Shown: positions 1-6,788 of the stretch, in pieces
Layout: each line of letters opens with the position of its first letter
How positions within the stretch are numbered: position 1 is the stretch's first letter
DNA from: Bacteroidota bacterium
GTDB taxonomy: Bacteria; Bacteroidota; Bacteroidia; Bacteroidales; UBA932
Direction of reading: 5' to 3'
Assembly (NCBI GenBank): GCA_009778375.1
Contig: WRJW01000167.1
Location: 1 to 7,991, forward strand
Length of the DNA: 7,991 nucleotides
The notes under the pieces: generated by a model
Databases searched by the model: none
Told to the model about the DNA's origin: nothing
The model's input: only the letters and a program-made list of their open reading frames with translations
Translations under genes and position numbers: made by a program

Positions 1-16
1 ATTTGGATAGTGACAT
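1..16 (-). CDS. Possible start of a leftward gene (only five codons visible)
   Basis: A minus-strand ATG at 16-14 opens a frame (M-S-L-S-K) that runs off the left edge. It lies about 12 bases downstream of the start point predicted from the promoter at 34-64, a leader length common in Bacteroidota. Nothing can be said about the product. The true start could also be another codon further left. Confidence 0.25.
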
Positions 17-33
17 ATTTGTAGTTTTTGTGG

Positions 34-64
34 CAAAGGTACAAATATTTTCTTGAATATCAAA
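34..64 (-). promoter_or_regulatory. Bacteroidota-type promoter firing leftwards
   Basis: On the minus strand a -33 element TTTG (64-61) is followed after exactly 19 bases by a -7 element TACCTTTG (41-34). This fits the published Bacteroides primary-sigma consensus TTTG-N19-21-TAnnTTTG perfectly. Transcription would begin near position 27-28 and leave the window. It is the best promoter in the window and implies a minus-strand gene just beyond the left edge. The stretch 65-147 between this promoter and the GH9 stop codon is AT-rich and shows no convincing terminator or small gene. Confidence 0.7.
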
Positions 65-147
65 TAATTAATTTTTAGGAGTGCCCTGTAATAATTTGTG
101 TACATTGAATCGTTCAAGGGGTATAAGAAATGTATCAACAAAAAAAC

Positions 148-2658
148 CTAAAACCGCTTAAAACTATATCCCCGCTCCTCCAAAGCGCTCATCAGTTCGT
201 CCAAACGGTCGTAGAGTTTGTCGGGACGACGATCCGATACGCCGGGATGAATCAACAGGATGGTGCCGTTCAATTTTTCCTGTGCGTCCATCTCCCATAG
301 ATGGTCAATCAAAGTTTGGGAAGGGCGATAGCCGCTCATGCCTGGGGTGGTGTAATCCGAATTGGTCAGGCTGCCGGGGGTAAGGTTCATCACTTTGAGT
401 CCCAAAGTGGCGGACACTTTTACCGTCTCCCCGTTATGGTATTCGTAGGGGGGCAAAAACCAGCGTTGTTTGTCGGCAGGTACCCCTACTTTTTCCAACT
501 CCCTTACGTTTTGCAAAATATCGTGTCGCAAACTGTCTCCACCCACCAAAGTCTTGTCGCGATTATCCCAGGGAGCATACAACAAATGCTTGTCGGAATG
601 GGGCCCTACATAGTGGCCTTCTTTAATGATTCGTTGTACCAAATCCCTGTGTTCGTCCATACGCACACAATTGCCGGTGAGGAAGAACGACCCATAACTC
701 CTGTGTTTTTTAAGGACGTCCAATACCTTGCTCCCCCCCTCAAACATAGAGTCGGCAGAAAAAATGAGGTAAACCTCCTTTTGAGAAGGGTCGCGGCGCA
801 CCACAGCCCCATAGCGGTCGGTGATATCGTCGGGGTCGCTCCACTTCCCCCTCATACCTAAAGCCTGCTCCCTGCCCCGCAGCTCCATAGTAGAAAGGTA
901 GTACGACAAGCTGGCGGTCCCGTCCATGGTGGGTTCGTTGGTTGCATAATCGTCCATAAGGTCGTGGTAGATGGCCGGCCCGTTTTGAAAGGGGGCCAGA
1001 GGATCGATTTTGGGGAGGGCTATGCCATGTTGTTGTTTATGCGTTTCGGTGGCTAAGGGACCATCGATCAATCCCCCAAATGTCAAATCGCCGTTTACCC
1101 GCAGGTAAGAGGAGTGGGGATGGTTGGGGAATACGGAACCGGCGGGATAGCCTACCAGCATGGAGGTGCCCCACGGATTGCAGCCAAAGAGCCAGTCGCG
1201 CAAAGCCGCTTCCATCTCTGCAAAGGTGTGATCCCCAGACACCTCTTCGTACAGGTGTGCCTGAGTAATGGCCGCAACAATCAGGTTATTGGAGCACCAG
1301 ACGTAGGGTACCCCATTCATAAAAGGATCCGCTCCCGCCCGATTGCGGATCGCCTGCACGCCCTGACGCATAAAGTCGGTATATTTGGTGCAGATCGCCT
1401 GGTTATTGGATTGGGCTAAAAAATAATGTCCCAGATTAACAAAGGGATAGAACTGATAATGACGGGCGCGTCCTAACTCCATCCAGGGGGTAATCGGCTC
1501 CAACTGACCCCAGTAGTCTGCTTCTACGCTCCATTTGGCCTCCTGGGTGAGCATATAAAAAGTGGCGGCGGCCAACTCTATATCGTCTACATAATTATCT
1601 TCTTCGTAAAAATAGGGCGACACCACACAGGCGGTTTGGGTATTTCCGGGACGCTCCACGGCAAAGTCGTAAGCAGGGCCCGCCTTTTCCTCCATCTTTT
1701 GGGCAAAAGCGGGGTCGATATTTTGGAAAAGATGGGCGCCCAGCGCAAAACCCGACGCAAATTTGCCGGCCGTAGAGGCAACTCCGGTAGTACGGTTGTA
1801 AAAGATATTTCCGGTAACGGGATGGGATAAACCCTGCCGCTCGCCCGTTACAAAATAGACGGGTCGTCCTGTACCGGAGCCCCAACCATAATCTACCTTG
1901 TCTCGGTTAGGCAACCGAAAACCGGCGTGGTCGCGGTCGTCGGCAATTTGGTTAAACATCTCTTTGGGAGCGGGATTCATTTTAAGCATCCATTCCAAGC
2001 CCCAGCGGATTTCGTCCAAAATATCGGGAATCCCGTTGGAACCCGAACGACCGTTGGCATCGTAGTGGTCTTGAAATACCGATTTATCTTTGGCCTGATG
2101 ATAAGCAAACATCATCTGATAGGTAGCGTTGGCAGACGTGGTAAGGTATTGCAAATAGTCGGTAGCATCGTGCCAGCCTCCCGTTACGTCGATTTTTTCT
2201 CCGGTACGGGTAGGATGATCGACAATAAAACCATCGTCCTGATGACAAAGAGTATCTAAATAGGGGTTGTAGCCGCAACGCTGCTGGCGCATATAGTTCA
2301 ACAGATAGTCGGCCGATCCATCGTAGGCACGGGTGTCAATTACAAATTGAGGCGACCGCACCCCTGCAGCCTCTACATAATAGGCCCCTTCTGTTTGTAC
2401 ATCCGTAAAATCAAGTCGATAAGCCGATTTCATGCCCCAATAGGCGGCGTCGGCAACTTTACCCTTGCCTCGAAATATCGGTTGGCCGGTACGGGCATCG
2501 CACAGGGTAAAATCGGACGGCACCTCCAGCGTTGAGATCAACACGGCCACTTTTATGTCGTAGGGTAAATAGCCCAACTGATTCACCCGCACCCACGACT
2601 GGGCTGAGAGCGAAAACGAAAGCGTCAAGGAAAACAGAAGAGAGAAAAATCGAAACAT
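148..2658 (-). CDS. Secreted GH9 family glycosidase (endoglucanase-like) fused to a C-terminal polysaccharide-deacetylase-like (NodB/CE4) domain
   Basis: Predicted 836-residue exported enzyme acting on beta-1,4-linked glucan or a related polysaccharide. In order: a signal peptide (about 1-19, ending S-A-Q); an Ig-like N-terminal cellulase domain (about 22-108, with WVRVNQLGYLP); a GH9 (alpha/alpha)6 catalytic domain (about 115-595); and a NodB-like domain (about 626-836). GH9 active-site features are present: GGWHDATDY with D164 and D167 as the base/nucleophile-activating pair, the NPWGTSMLVG...PNHPHS substrate-binding segment, and the proton donor E575 in DDYATNEPTMD. The deacetylase part keeps HSDKH (687-691), FLPPY (734-738) and LLIHPG (801-806), but the usual TFDD reads F-S-A-D, so both expected Asp positions are changed. 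I saw no carbohydrate-binding module, dockerin or secretion-tail domain. The start at 2658 is preferred over an in-frame ATG at 2694: it begins directly with the signal peptide, and a -7-like box lies between the two ATGs. The GH9 assignment is firm; the substrate and deacetylase activity are not. Confidence 0.93.
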   Translation of the reverse strand: MFRFFSLLFSLTLSFSLSAQSWVRVNQLGYLPYDIKVAVLISTLEVPSDFTLCDARTGQPIFRGKGKVADAAYWGMKSAYRLDFTDVQTEGAYYVEAAGVRSPQFVIDTRAYDGSADYLLNYMRQQRCGYNPYLDTLCHQDDGFIVDHPTRTGEKIDVTGGWHDATDYLQYLTTSANATYQMMFAYHQAKDKSVFQDHYDANGRSGSNGIPDILDEIRWGLEWMLKMNPAPKEMFNQIADDRDHAGFRLPNRDKVDYGWGSGTGRPVYFVTGERQGLSHPVTGNIFYNRTTGVASTAGKFASGFALGAHLFQNIDPAFAQKMEEKAGPAYDFAVERPGNTQTACVVSPYFYEEDNYVDDIELAAATFYMLTQEAKWSVEADYWGQLEPITPWMELGRARHYQFYPFVNLGHYFLAQSNNQAICTKYTDFMRQGVQAIRNRAGADPFMNGVPYVWCSNNLIVAAITQAHLYEEVSGDHTFAEMEAALRDWLFGCNPWGTSMLVGYPAGSVFPNHPHSSYLRVNGDLTFGGLIDGPLATETHKQQHGIALPKIDPLAPFQNGPAIYHDLMDDYATNEPTMDGTASLSYYLSTMELRGREQALGMRGKWSDPDDITDRYGAVVRRDPSQKEVYLIFSADSMFEGGSKVLDVLKKHRSYGSFFLTGNCVRMDEHRDLVQRIIKEGHYVGPHSDKHLLYAPWDNRDKTLVGGDSLRHDILQNVRELEKVGVPADKQRWFLPPYEYHNGETVKVSATLGLKVMNLTPGSLTNSDYTTPGMSGYRPSQTLIDHLWEMDAQEKLNGTILLIHPGVSDRRPDKLYDRLDELMSALEERGYSFKRF

Positions 2659-2682
2659 AGCAATCAGGTTTTGATGGATGGG

Positions 2683-2690
2683 CAAAGGTA
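2683..2690 (-). promoter_or_regulatory. Possible -7 promoter element for the GH9 gene
   Basis: TACCTTTG (minus strand, 2690-2683) matches the Bacteroidota -7 consensus TAnnTTTG and sits in the 58-base gap before the GH9 gene. A start point near 2676 would leave a leader of about 18 bases before the ATG at 2658. No good TTTG is found at -33 spacing, so the promoter is incomplete. If active it makes the GH9 gene partly independent of the upstream genes and rules out the ATG at 2694 for that transcript. Confidence 0.45.
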
Positions 2691-2716
2691 ACAAAATAAT
2701 AAAAAAACAGGCAGAC

Positions 2717-3607
2717 CTAATAATTAAGCTCGGACGTAATCATATTATGCCATTGTTCATCCCGATAATGTGGTTTTTTCAGCGGTTCGGGATCGCGGCT
2801 CAACAGGGTGTAGAAGAGGGGGTCGGCCAGCAATGCCTCCAACCTAAAGAGTTTATCGTCTACCAATACCCTTTGTGATACCAGGCGCACCCCATGGCTG
2901 TAATCAATATAGTTATTGATATGCCCATTGTACGCGGGTTGAATCGGTTTCCCGTCTAAGGTGTGCCAGCCGTAAATGGTTACATGGTTCACCCGTGAAG
3001 TATCCGACAAACGGTCGCCTATCACAATATCTTTTTTGGTGCCGACGGTAAAGGTTCCATATGGCGTTCCGGAGGCAAATTGTTGGGCGCTTATTACTTT
3101 GGAGTGATCGTAAAAGAGATCGACCTCCTCGTTGCGGCGACCGCGGGGCTTGTAGTTAAAAGGAGCTAACTTGCAAACCGCTTGTTCGTAAATTATATCT
3201 ACCATTTGGGGCGTAGGCATAGAAGCATCCCAAGCGTCGGCAATCAATTGAGCCGATAAGGGGCTCATGGGAATCCTGAAAAAATCGGTGTCGGAACCAA
3301 AAGCCAAATAGTCGGGCAAAGCCCAAAAAGTAACCTGATGCAGATCGCCGTTTTTATCGGCGGCTTCCAGATCAATCCGCACTCCCAGCCTCAGCCATTC
3401 GGGAATGTTTCCGGCTATAAATGCTGCCGTTATTGCTTTCTCACGCTCATCCAAGGGCAAAGTACGAATCTGTTCATACACTACCGATCCTGCAGGAGCA
3501 TCCGCATGGCGGGCAGGAATAGTAAACTGCGCATACAGACCAAAGGTAGAAAAAAAGAGCGCAACCACAACGGGGATTACGCTCTTGGTAAACATAGTAC
3601 AAGGCAT
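2717..3607 (-). CDS. Conserved exported protein of unknown function
   Basis: A 296-residue protein that starts with a signal peptide (hydrophobic stretch about 9-24, likely cut after L-Y-A before Q27), so it is probably periplasmic or outside the cell. No membrane segment follows. I recognise no named domain. The clearest segments are FGSDTDFFRIPMSPLSAQLIADAW (103-126), split here as FGSDTDFF and PMSPLSAQLIADAW, then MVDIIYEQAVCKLAP (135-149), and a C-terminal block TIYGWHTLDGKPIQP (210-224) followed by GHINNYIDYSHGVRLV (228-243). These look like a conserved core rich in His, Asp, Tyr and Trp, and I recall similar unannotated bacterial proteins, but no activity is known to me. An ATG four codons downstream (3595) is an equally plausible start. 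The gene begins 6 bases after the HMA gene stop, so translation is likely coupled, and it lies directly upstream of the GH9 gene. Confidence 0.85.
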   Translation of the reverse strand: MPCTMFTKSVIPVVVALFFSTFGLYAQFTIPARHADAPAGSVVYEQIRTLPLDEREKAITAAFIAGNIPEWLRLGVRIDLEAADKNGDLHQVTFWALPDYLAFGSDTDFFRIPMSPLSAQLIADAWDASMPTPQMVDIIYEQAVCKLAPFNYKPRGRRNEEVDLFYDHSKVISAQQFASGTPYGTFTVGTKKDIVIGDRLSDTSRVNHVTIYGWHTLDGKPIQPAYNGHINNYIDYSHGVRLVSQRVLVDDKLFRLEALLADPLFYTLLSRDPEPLKKPHYRDEQWHNMITSELNY

Positions 3608-3613
3608 GATGTT

Positions 3614-3943
3614 TTACTTCTTGGCTTCCGGAATAATCTCCTCAGCTACATAGCCAATCTTTTTAATAGCCTCAATCAGTTTTTCCTTATCGGTTTTATC
3701 TGTTTGATACAAAACCCAAACTTCATGCTTTTCCAAGTTTACTTTCATATCCTTAACTCCTTTTTCAAAAGGGAGTTTGGCTTCGACCTTTTTTTGACAG
3801 TTAGGGCAGTCGATATTCACGCTAAAAGTAACTTCGGCCTCATTGGCTTTCTTGGGAGTTCCGGTCTGGGCATAAGATACGGTAGAAAGGCTCAGGCAAA
3901 AAACGCCGAGCAACAGGGTGAGTAAAAAATGTTTTGTTTTCAT
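3614..3943 (-). CDS. Exported heavy-metal-associated (HMA) domain protein, MerP/CopZ-like
   Basis: A 109-residue protein: signal peptide (about 1-25, ending SYA before Q26), a short polar linker, then one HMA domain of ferredoxin-like fold (about 37-103). The metal site is the CxxC pair C46-P-N-C49 in VNIDCPNCQKKVEAKL; the usual GMxCxxC loop is changed to N-I-D before the first Cys. HMA domains bind soft metal ions (Cu+, Hg2+, Zn2+ and others) through these two thiols and pass them to partner proteins. With a signal peptide it should act in the periplasm, and its place 39 bases after a TonB-dependent receptor suggests it receives or senses the metal that the receptor brings in. The sequence does not fix the metal; copper is the most common for this fold. 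No mercury resistance genes are nearby, so merP is not used as a name. Confidence 0.92.
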   Translation of the reverse strand: MKTKHFLLTLLLGVFCLSLSTVSYAQTGTPKKANEAEVTFSVNIDCPNCQKKVEAKLPFEKGVKDMKVNLEKHEVWVLYQTDKTDKEKLIEAIKKIGYVAEEIIPEAKK

Positions 3944-3982
3944 AATGGTTGTGTTTGATAGTTGATGATTTATGATTAATTG

Positions 3983-6286
3983 TTATTTCCAAAGAGTAAA
4001 CCTAAGTCCGGCGTAGAGTTTAATGCCCATCAAAGGGCCCCAAATGACGGTCGCATTAAAGTCGCGGGAGAATGGATTTTCTGCTTCTATAATGGGATGA
4101 GGTTGCCGGTAATTGGATAAATTTTCGCCGCCCACGTAAATATCCACGTTACGGAGTTTGCGGGTTACCTGTGCAAAGAACATAGGATAGACCGGCGAAT
4201 ATTCTCCTTTGGATTGGGCAAACAGGGGAAGGCGAGACGGGCCGTTGAGCTGGGCCGTCACGTCAAAAGTCCATATATTCATACGGGTGGCATACTGAAG
4301 ATTAAGTACGCCTTTGTATTTGCTCATCAGGGGACGCTCTACGGTTCCCTGCTCTGCCAAATAAACCCGGGCATCGGTATACCTGAACGTAGTAAGGATC
4401 GAAAAGCGCTCAATCGGCTCCAGCATCAGATCGACCTGAAAAGTATTGGTATAGGAGGGCCCGTCCAAATTGTAGAACCAAATATAATCCAAATCCCGCT
4501 CCTGATCAACCAATACCTGCTTTTTAAAATCGGATCGAAAATAGTCAAAACTTAAAGAGGATTTTTCTCCTTGCCCCAGCTTAAAATAACCGGTCAGATT
4601 AAGGCCGTAGGTCCAAGCCTGTTCCATATTCAAATCAGGGTCAAATCTGATCATCCGGCCGGTGGATAAGACGCCTAAATTATCTGCAATCAGGTTGGGC
4701 GTTCGATAGCCTTTTCCGCCGGAAGCCCTGAAAATCAAATTCTCCGTAAAGTCATATTTTATATTGGCCCGGGGGGTAAACAACCATCCGTAAACATTGT
4801 TGTAATCCAAACGGGAGCCTATCACAAATAAAAATTTATCTTCTTGATTATATGTGTATTCTCCATAAATGCCGGAAGCATTTTCTTTGCGTATCAATGG
4901 ATAGGCTAACCATCCTGAAGGAGCAAAAAATGAGGAAGACAATGCACCGTCAATGTGATCGTAATGGCCGCTCAACCCAAAATTAAACCGATGCTCCGCT
5001 CCTATGCCAAACTGTAACATTAAATTGACAAAGAACGAATTTTCAACGGCGTTGTAGCTTTTGTCCGCCATTCCAAAATAGGAATCCAAGGTATGGTGGG
5101 TATAATCGAACACAAAGGCCACGTTGGGGGCCACCGCCGAGGTTTCGGTACCCGGTCTTTTGAGGGGTATGCCTAATTTGGAATAGAGGTTAATGCCCTT
5201 ATTTTTTATATTTGACTTCCATAAAGGCATCGACGTAGAACAGCTTATGATACTTGGCAATGCAAGGGAAAGATGCTCGCTTTGGCCTGCCTCTCGGGTT
5301 TCGTAGATGGCCTTAAAACCAAAACGCCATTGCATACCGCTATCGCCCACATACAACCAGCGATTGGCAAAATTATACTGAAAACTCAGAGGTTCGTCCA
5401 AAAAACCGTCGTGGTTGCCGTCGTGGGGCTTAGGATCGGTAGAGAAGTGGCCGAACAGGGCCGTACTCCATTTGGGATTCAACTGGAGAGAGGAGACAAT
5501 ATTGGCTTCTGAACGCAATGAATGGGCAAAAAAGAGGTTTACAAAGAGAGGCTGCTCGGTAGTGGGCTTGCGGTACTCCATATTGATTTGTCCGGTAATG
5601 GCCTCATACCCGTTAACCACCGACCCGGGACCTTTGGCGATTTGAATACTCTCTAACCACTGGCCGGGAACAAAACCCAATCCGAAAGGTGTCAGCAAGC
5701 CCCTCAGGGAGGGACGATTCTCGTCCGACATTTGGACATAAATACCCGACAGGCCCAACAACCGGATCTGACGGGCGCCCGTTACGGCGTCGGCGTAACC
5801 TACGCTTACGCTGGCCGAATTTTCAAAGCTTTCGGCCAAATTGCAACAGGCCATTTTGCATAAACCCGCCGCCGTAATCACTTCGGTACGTATCGAAGTT
5901 GTCCTTGAAAGCAAAGTTCCCTGCTGGCGGGCGGTAACAATGGCCGCATCCAGCTCATTTTGCTCTTTAAGGGTAAATATCAACTCTTTGGACGGGTCTA
6001 CTACTTCTAAGGTATCGGCCTGATAACCTATAAAAGAGGCGATGATAAAACGGGAAGCGTTGGTTTTGCGGTCAATGGCAAAAAAGCCGCGATCATCGGT
6101 TTGGGCCACCTGACTCCCCCCCATCCAGTATACGGTTGCCAGGGGCAACGCTTCCCTGCCCCCATTAGCCCTAATTCCGTACACAAAGCCCCTTACCGAT
6201 TGTGCAAACAGATTGCCTCCGCACCAGAGCGTCAAAAGGAAAAATAAAAAAAATGGTCTTAAAAAATTATGTTTGATTCTATTCAT
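3983..6286 (-). CDS. TonB-dependent outer-membrane receptor, probably for a metal ion or metal complex
   Basis: A full-length 767-residue receptor. Signal peptide about 1-28 (N-L-F-A before Q29); carboxypeptidase-regulatory-like beta-sandwich about 31-108 (VRGFVYG... to LIFTLKEQ); plug domain about 122-240, with the typical segments IRLLGLSGIYVQM and ESIQIAKGPGSVVNGYEAITGQI; beta-barrel about 245-767 with many aromatic strands and a final strand ending in FTLWK. It would use TonB/ExbBD energy to bring a substrate into the periplasm. The plug carries a Cys cluster, GLCKMACCNLAESFE (C143, C147, C148), and an early barrel loop has an EF-hand-like DGNHDGFLDE (289-298). The receptor lies between a Cys/His-rich small protein and an HMA protein, which points to metal uptake rather than glycan uptake; no SusD-like partner is present. 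No clear Shine-Dalgarno sequence precedes the ATG. Confidence 0.95.
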   Translation of the reverse strand: MNRIKHNFLRPFFLFFLLTLWCGGNLFAQSVRGFVYGIRANGGREALPLATVYWMGGSQVAQTDDRGFFAIDRKTNASRFIIASFIGYQADTLEVVDPSKELIFTLKEQNELDAAIVTARQQGTLLSRTTSIRTEVITAAGLCKMACCNLAESFENSASVSVGYADAVTGARQIRLLGLSGIYVQMSDENRPSLRGLLTPFGLGFVPGQWLESIQIAKGPGSVVNGYEAITGQINMEYRKPTTEQPLFVNLFFAHSLRSEANIVSSLQLNPKWSTALFGHFSTDPKPHDGNHDGFLDEPLSFQYNFANRWLYVGDSGMQWRFGFKAIYETREAGQSEHLSLALPSIISCSTSMPLWKSNIKNKGINLYSKLGIPLKRPGTETSAVAPNVAFVFDYTHHTLDSYFGMADKSYNAVENSFFVNLMLQFGIGAEHRFNFGLSGHYDHIDGALSSSFFAPSGWLAYPLIRKENASGIYGEYTYNQEDKFLFVIGSRLDYNNVYGWLFTPRANIKYDFTENLIFRASGGKGYRTPNLIADNLGVLSTGRMIRFDPDLNMEQAWTYGLNLTGYFKLGQGEKSSLSFDYFRSDFKKQVLVDQERDLDYIWFYNLDGPSYTNTFQVDLMLEPIERFSILTTFRYTDARVYLAEQGTVERPLMSKYKGVLNLQYATRMNIWTFDVTAQLNGPSRLPLFAQSKGEYSPVYPMFFAQVTRKLRNVDIYVGGENLSNYRQPHPIIEAENPFSRDFNATVIWGPLMGIKLYAGLRFTLWK

Positions 6287-6321
6287 GCTTTAGTTATTAC
6301 AATATATAAATTACAACAAAA

Positions 6322-6333
6322 CGCCAACCGGCG
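6322..6333 (-). terminator. Weak hairpin with T-rich tail between the small Cys/His protein and the TonB receptor
   Basis: On the minus strand CGCC-GGTT-GGCG forms a 4-bp all-GC stem with a tetraloop and is followed at once by TTTTGTTGT. It lies in the 58-base gap between the first two genes of the minus-strand run. The stem is too short for a confident intrinsic terminator; it might reduce read-through into the receptor gene or protect the mRNA end. Confidence 0.25.
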
Positions 6334-6344
6334 GATGCAGCAAT

Positions 6345-6737
6345 CTACAATCGCAAAGGAGCTACCAAAGCATGGCCCCCATCGGGGCCGCGCGCAATGC
6401 CAACCGCACAAAAAGCAGGAAAGGGTAACGCCGACAAAACAGAAATATCAGTAGACACCCTCAGGGGCGCTATGTCTAAAACCTCCGGAGCATCAATGAT
6501 AACATAATCACTACTGTTTTGGGCATCTTTCAATACATACGTCAATGTATGACAGCAATGATCGTCGTGGTGGGCTTTTTCTTTATGCTGATGATGGCGG
6601 CAAGGCGATGCACCGGTCATCAACAAGAATTTTGAGCTGCCTTCCACCTCGCAAATATGTAAACCAAAACCCATAGTACCAGTTATATACATACACACCA
6701 GCAAAGGGGCAAAGAGATATGAACTCAAACCTTTCAC
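6345..6737 (-). CDS. Small exported Cys/His-rich protein, HYC_CC_PP family-like, probably metal-linked
   Basis: A 130-residue protein with a hydrophobic N-terminus (about 4-24), suggesting export or membrane anchoring. It then has GLHICEVEG (H27, C29), C46 and a cluster C-R-H-H-Q-H-K-E-K-A-H-H-D-D-H-C-C-H (46-63) ending in the Cys-Cys-His of H60-C61-C62-H63. A proline-containing tail ends in APLRL. This order (early H-x-C, central CC, late proline tail) recalls the HYC_CC_PP family of Bacteroidota, which is found beside TonB receptor/HMA pairs; the link is from memory and its molecular function is not established. It is first in the minus-strand run, 58 bases before the receptor. No ATG exists upstream in frame; the GTG at 6737 is chosen because it gives an intact hydrophobic leader, whereas the ATGs at 6692 and 6674 would remove it. 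The GTG lies only about 6 bases past a -7 box, so its mRNA may be nearly leaderless. Confidence 0.78.
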   Translation of the reverse strand: MKGLSSYLFAPLLVCMYITGTMGFGLHICEVEGSSKFLLMTGASPCRHHQHKEKAHHDDHCCHTLTYVLKDAQNSSDYVIIDAPEVLDIAPLRVSTDISVLSALPFPAFCAVGIARGPDGGHALVAPLRL

Positions 6738-6742
6738 GGCTG

Positions 6743-6750
6743 CAAAGATA
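6743..6750 (-). promoter_or_regulatory. -7 promoter element for the minus-strand metal-uptake gene run
   Basis: TATCTTTG (minus strand, 6750-6743) fits the Bacteroidota -7 consensus TAnnTTTG. The start point would fall about at 6736-6738, practically on the GTG of the small Cys/His-rich gene. No TTTG is seen at -33 spacing, which suggests a weak or activator-dependent promoter. Confidence 0.55.
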
Positions 6751-6761
6751 TAAAAAATAAT

Positions 6762-6769
6762 TATCTTTG
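6762..6769 (+). promoter_or_regulatory. -7 promoter element for sppA
   Basis: TATCTTTG (plus strand) fits the Bacteroidota -7 consensus. A start near 6775 leaves a short A-rich leader of about 14 bases before the sppA ATG at 6789. A -33 TTTG at the expected distance is not evident. Confidence 0.55.
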
Positions 6770-6788
6770 TGCCGATAATAAAATAAAC

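Larger units (their letters stand above)
6743..6769. repeat. Inverted repeat formed by the two divergent -7 boxes; candidate operator
   Basis: CAAAGATA (6743-6750) and TATCTTTG (6762-6769) are perfect 8-bp inverted copies separated by 11 AT bases. The inner 19 bases, GATATAAAAAATAATTATC (6747-6765), match the E. coli Fur-box consensus at 14 of 19 positions by hand count, including GATA and ATTATC at the ends. One bound regulator could cover both promoters. The symmetry may simply follow from two facing promoters, and AT-rich DNA matches Fur boxes easily. Confidence 0.4.

Noticed and set aside
101..134. TACATT/AATGTA inverted repeat and a TTGAA-TCG-TTCAA mini-hairpin after the GH9 stop
   Set aside because: Stems of 5-6 bp made mostly of A-T pairs, a 22-base loop in the first case, and no T-run after them; not a convincing terminator.
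301..861. Plus-strand open frame of 186 codons opposite the GH9 gene
   Set aside because: It is antisense to strongly conserved domain sequence, lacks a recognisable domain or start signals, and is explained by codon bias of the real gene.
2700..2719. AGG-TCTG-CCT followed by a T-run downstream of the unknown exported gene
   Set aside because: Only a 3-bp stem; the T-run alone does not support a terminator.
3541..3548. TACCTTTG -7-like box on the minus strand with a GTTG at 19-base spacing
   Set aside because: It lies inside the signal-peptide coding region of the unknown exported gene with no suitable start codon downstream; probably chance.
3338..3925. Plus-strand open frame of 195 codons across the unknown gene and the HMA gene
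   Set aside because: It spans two well-supported minus-strand genes with signal peptides and a clear HMA domain; its translation has no family features.
5810..5860. Possible copper-binding plug cluster read as a thioredoxin-like CxxC site
   Set aside because: The spacing is C-x3-C-C and it lies within the plug domain, not in a thioredoxin fold.
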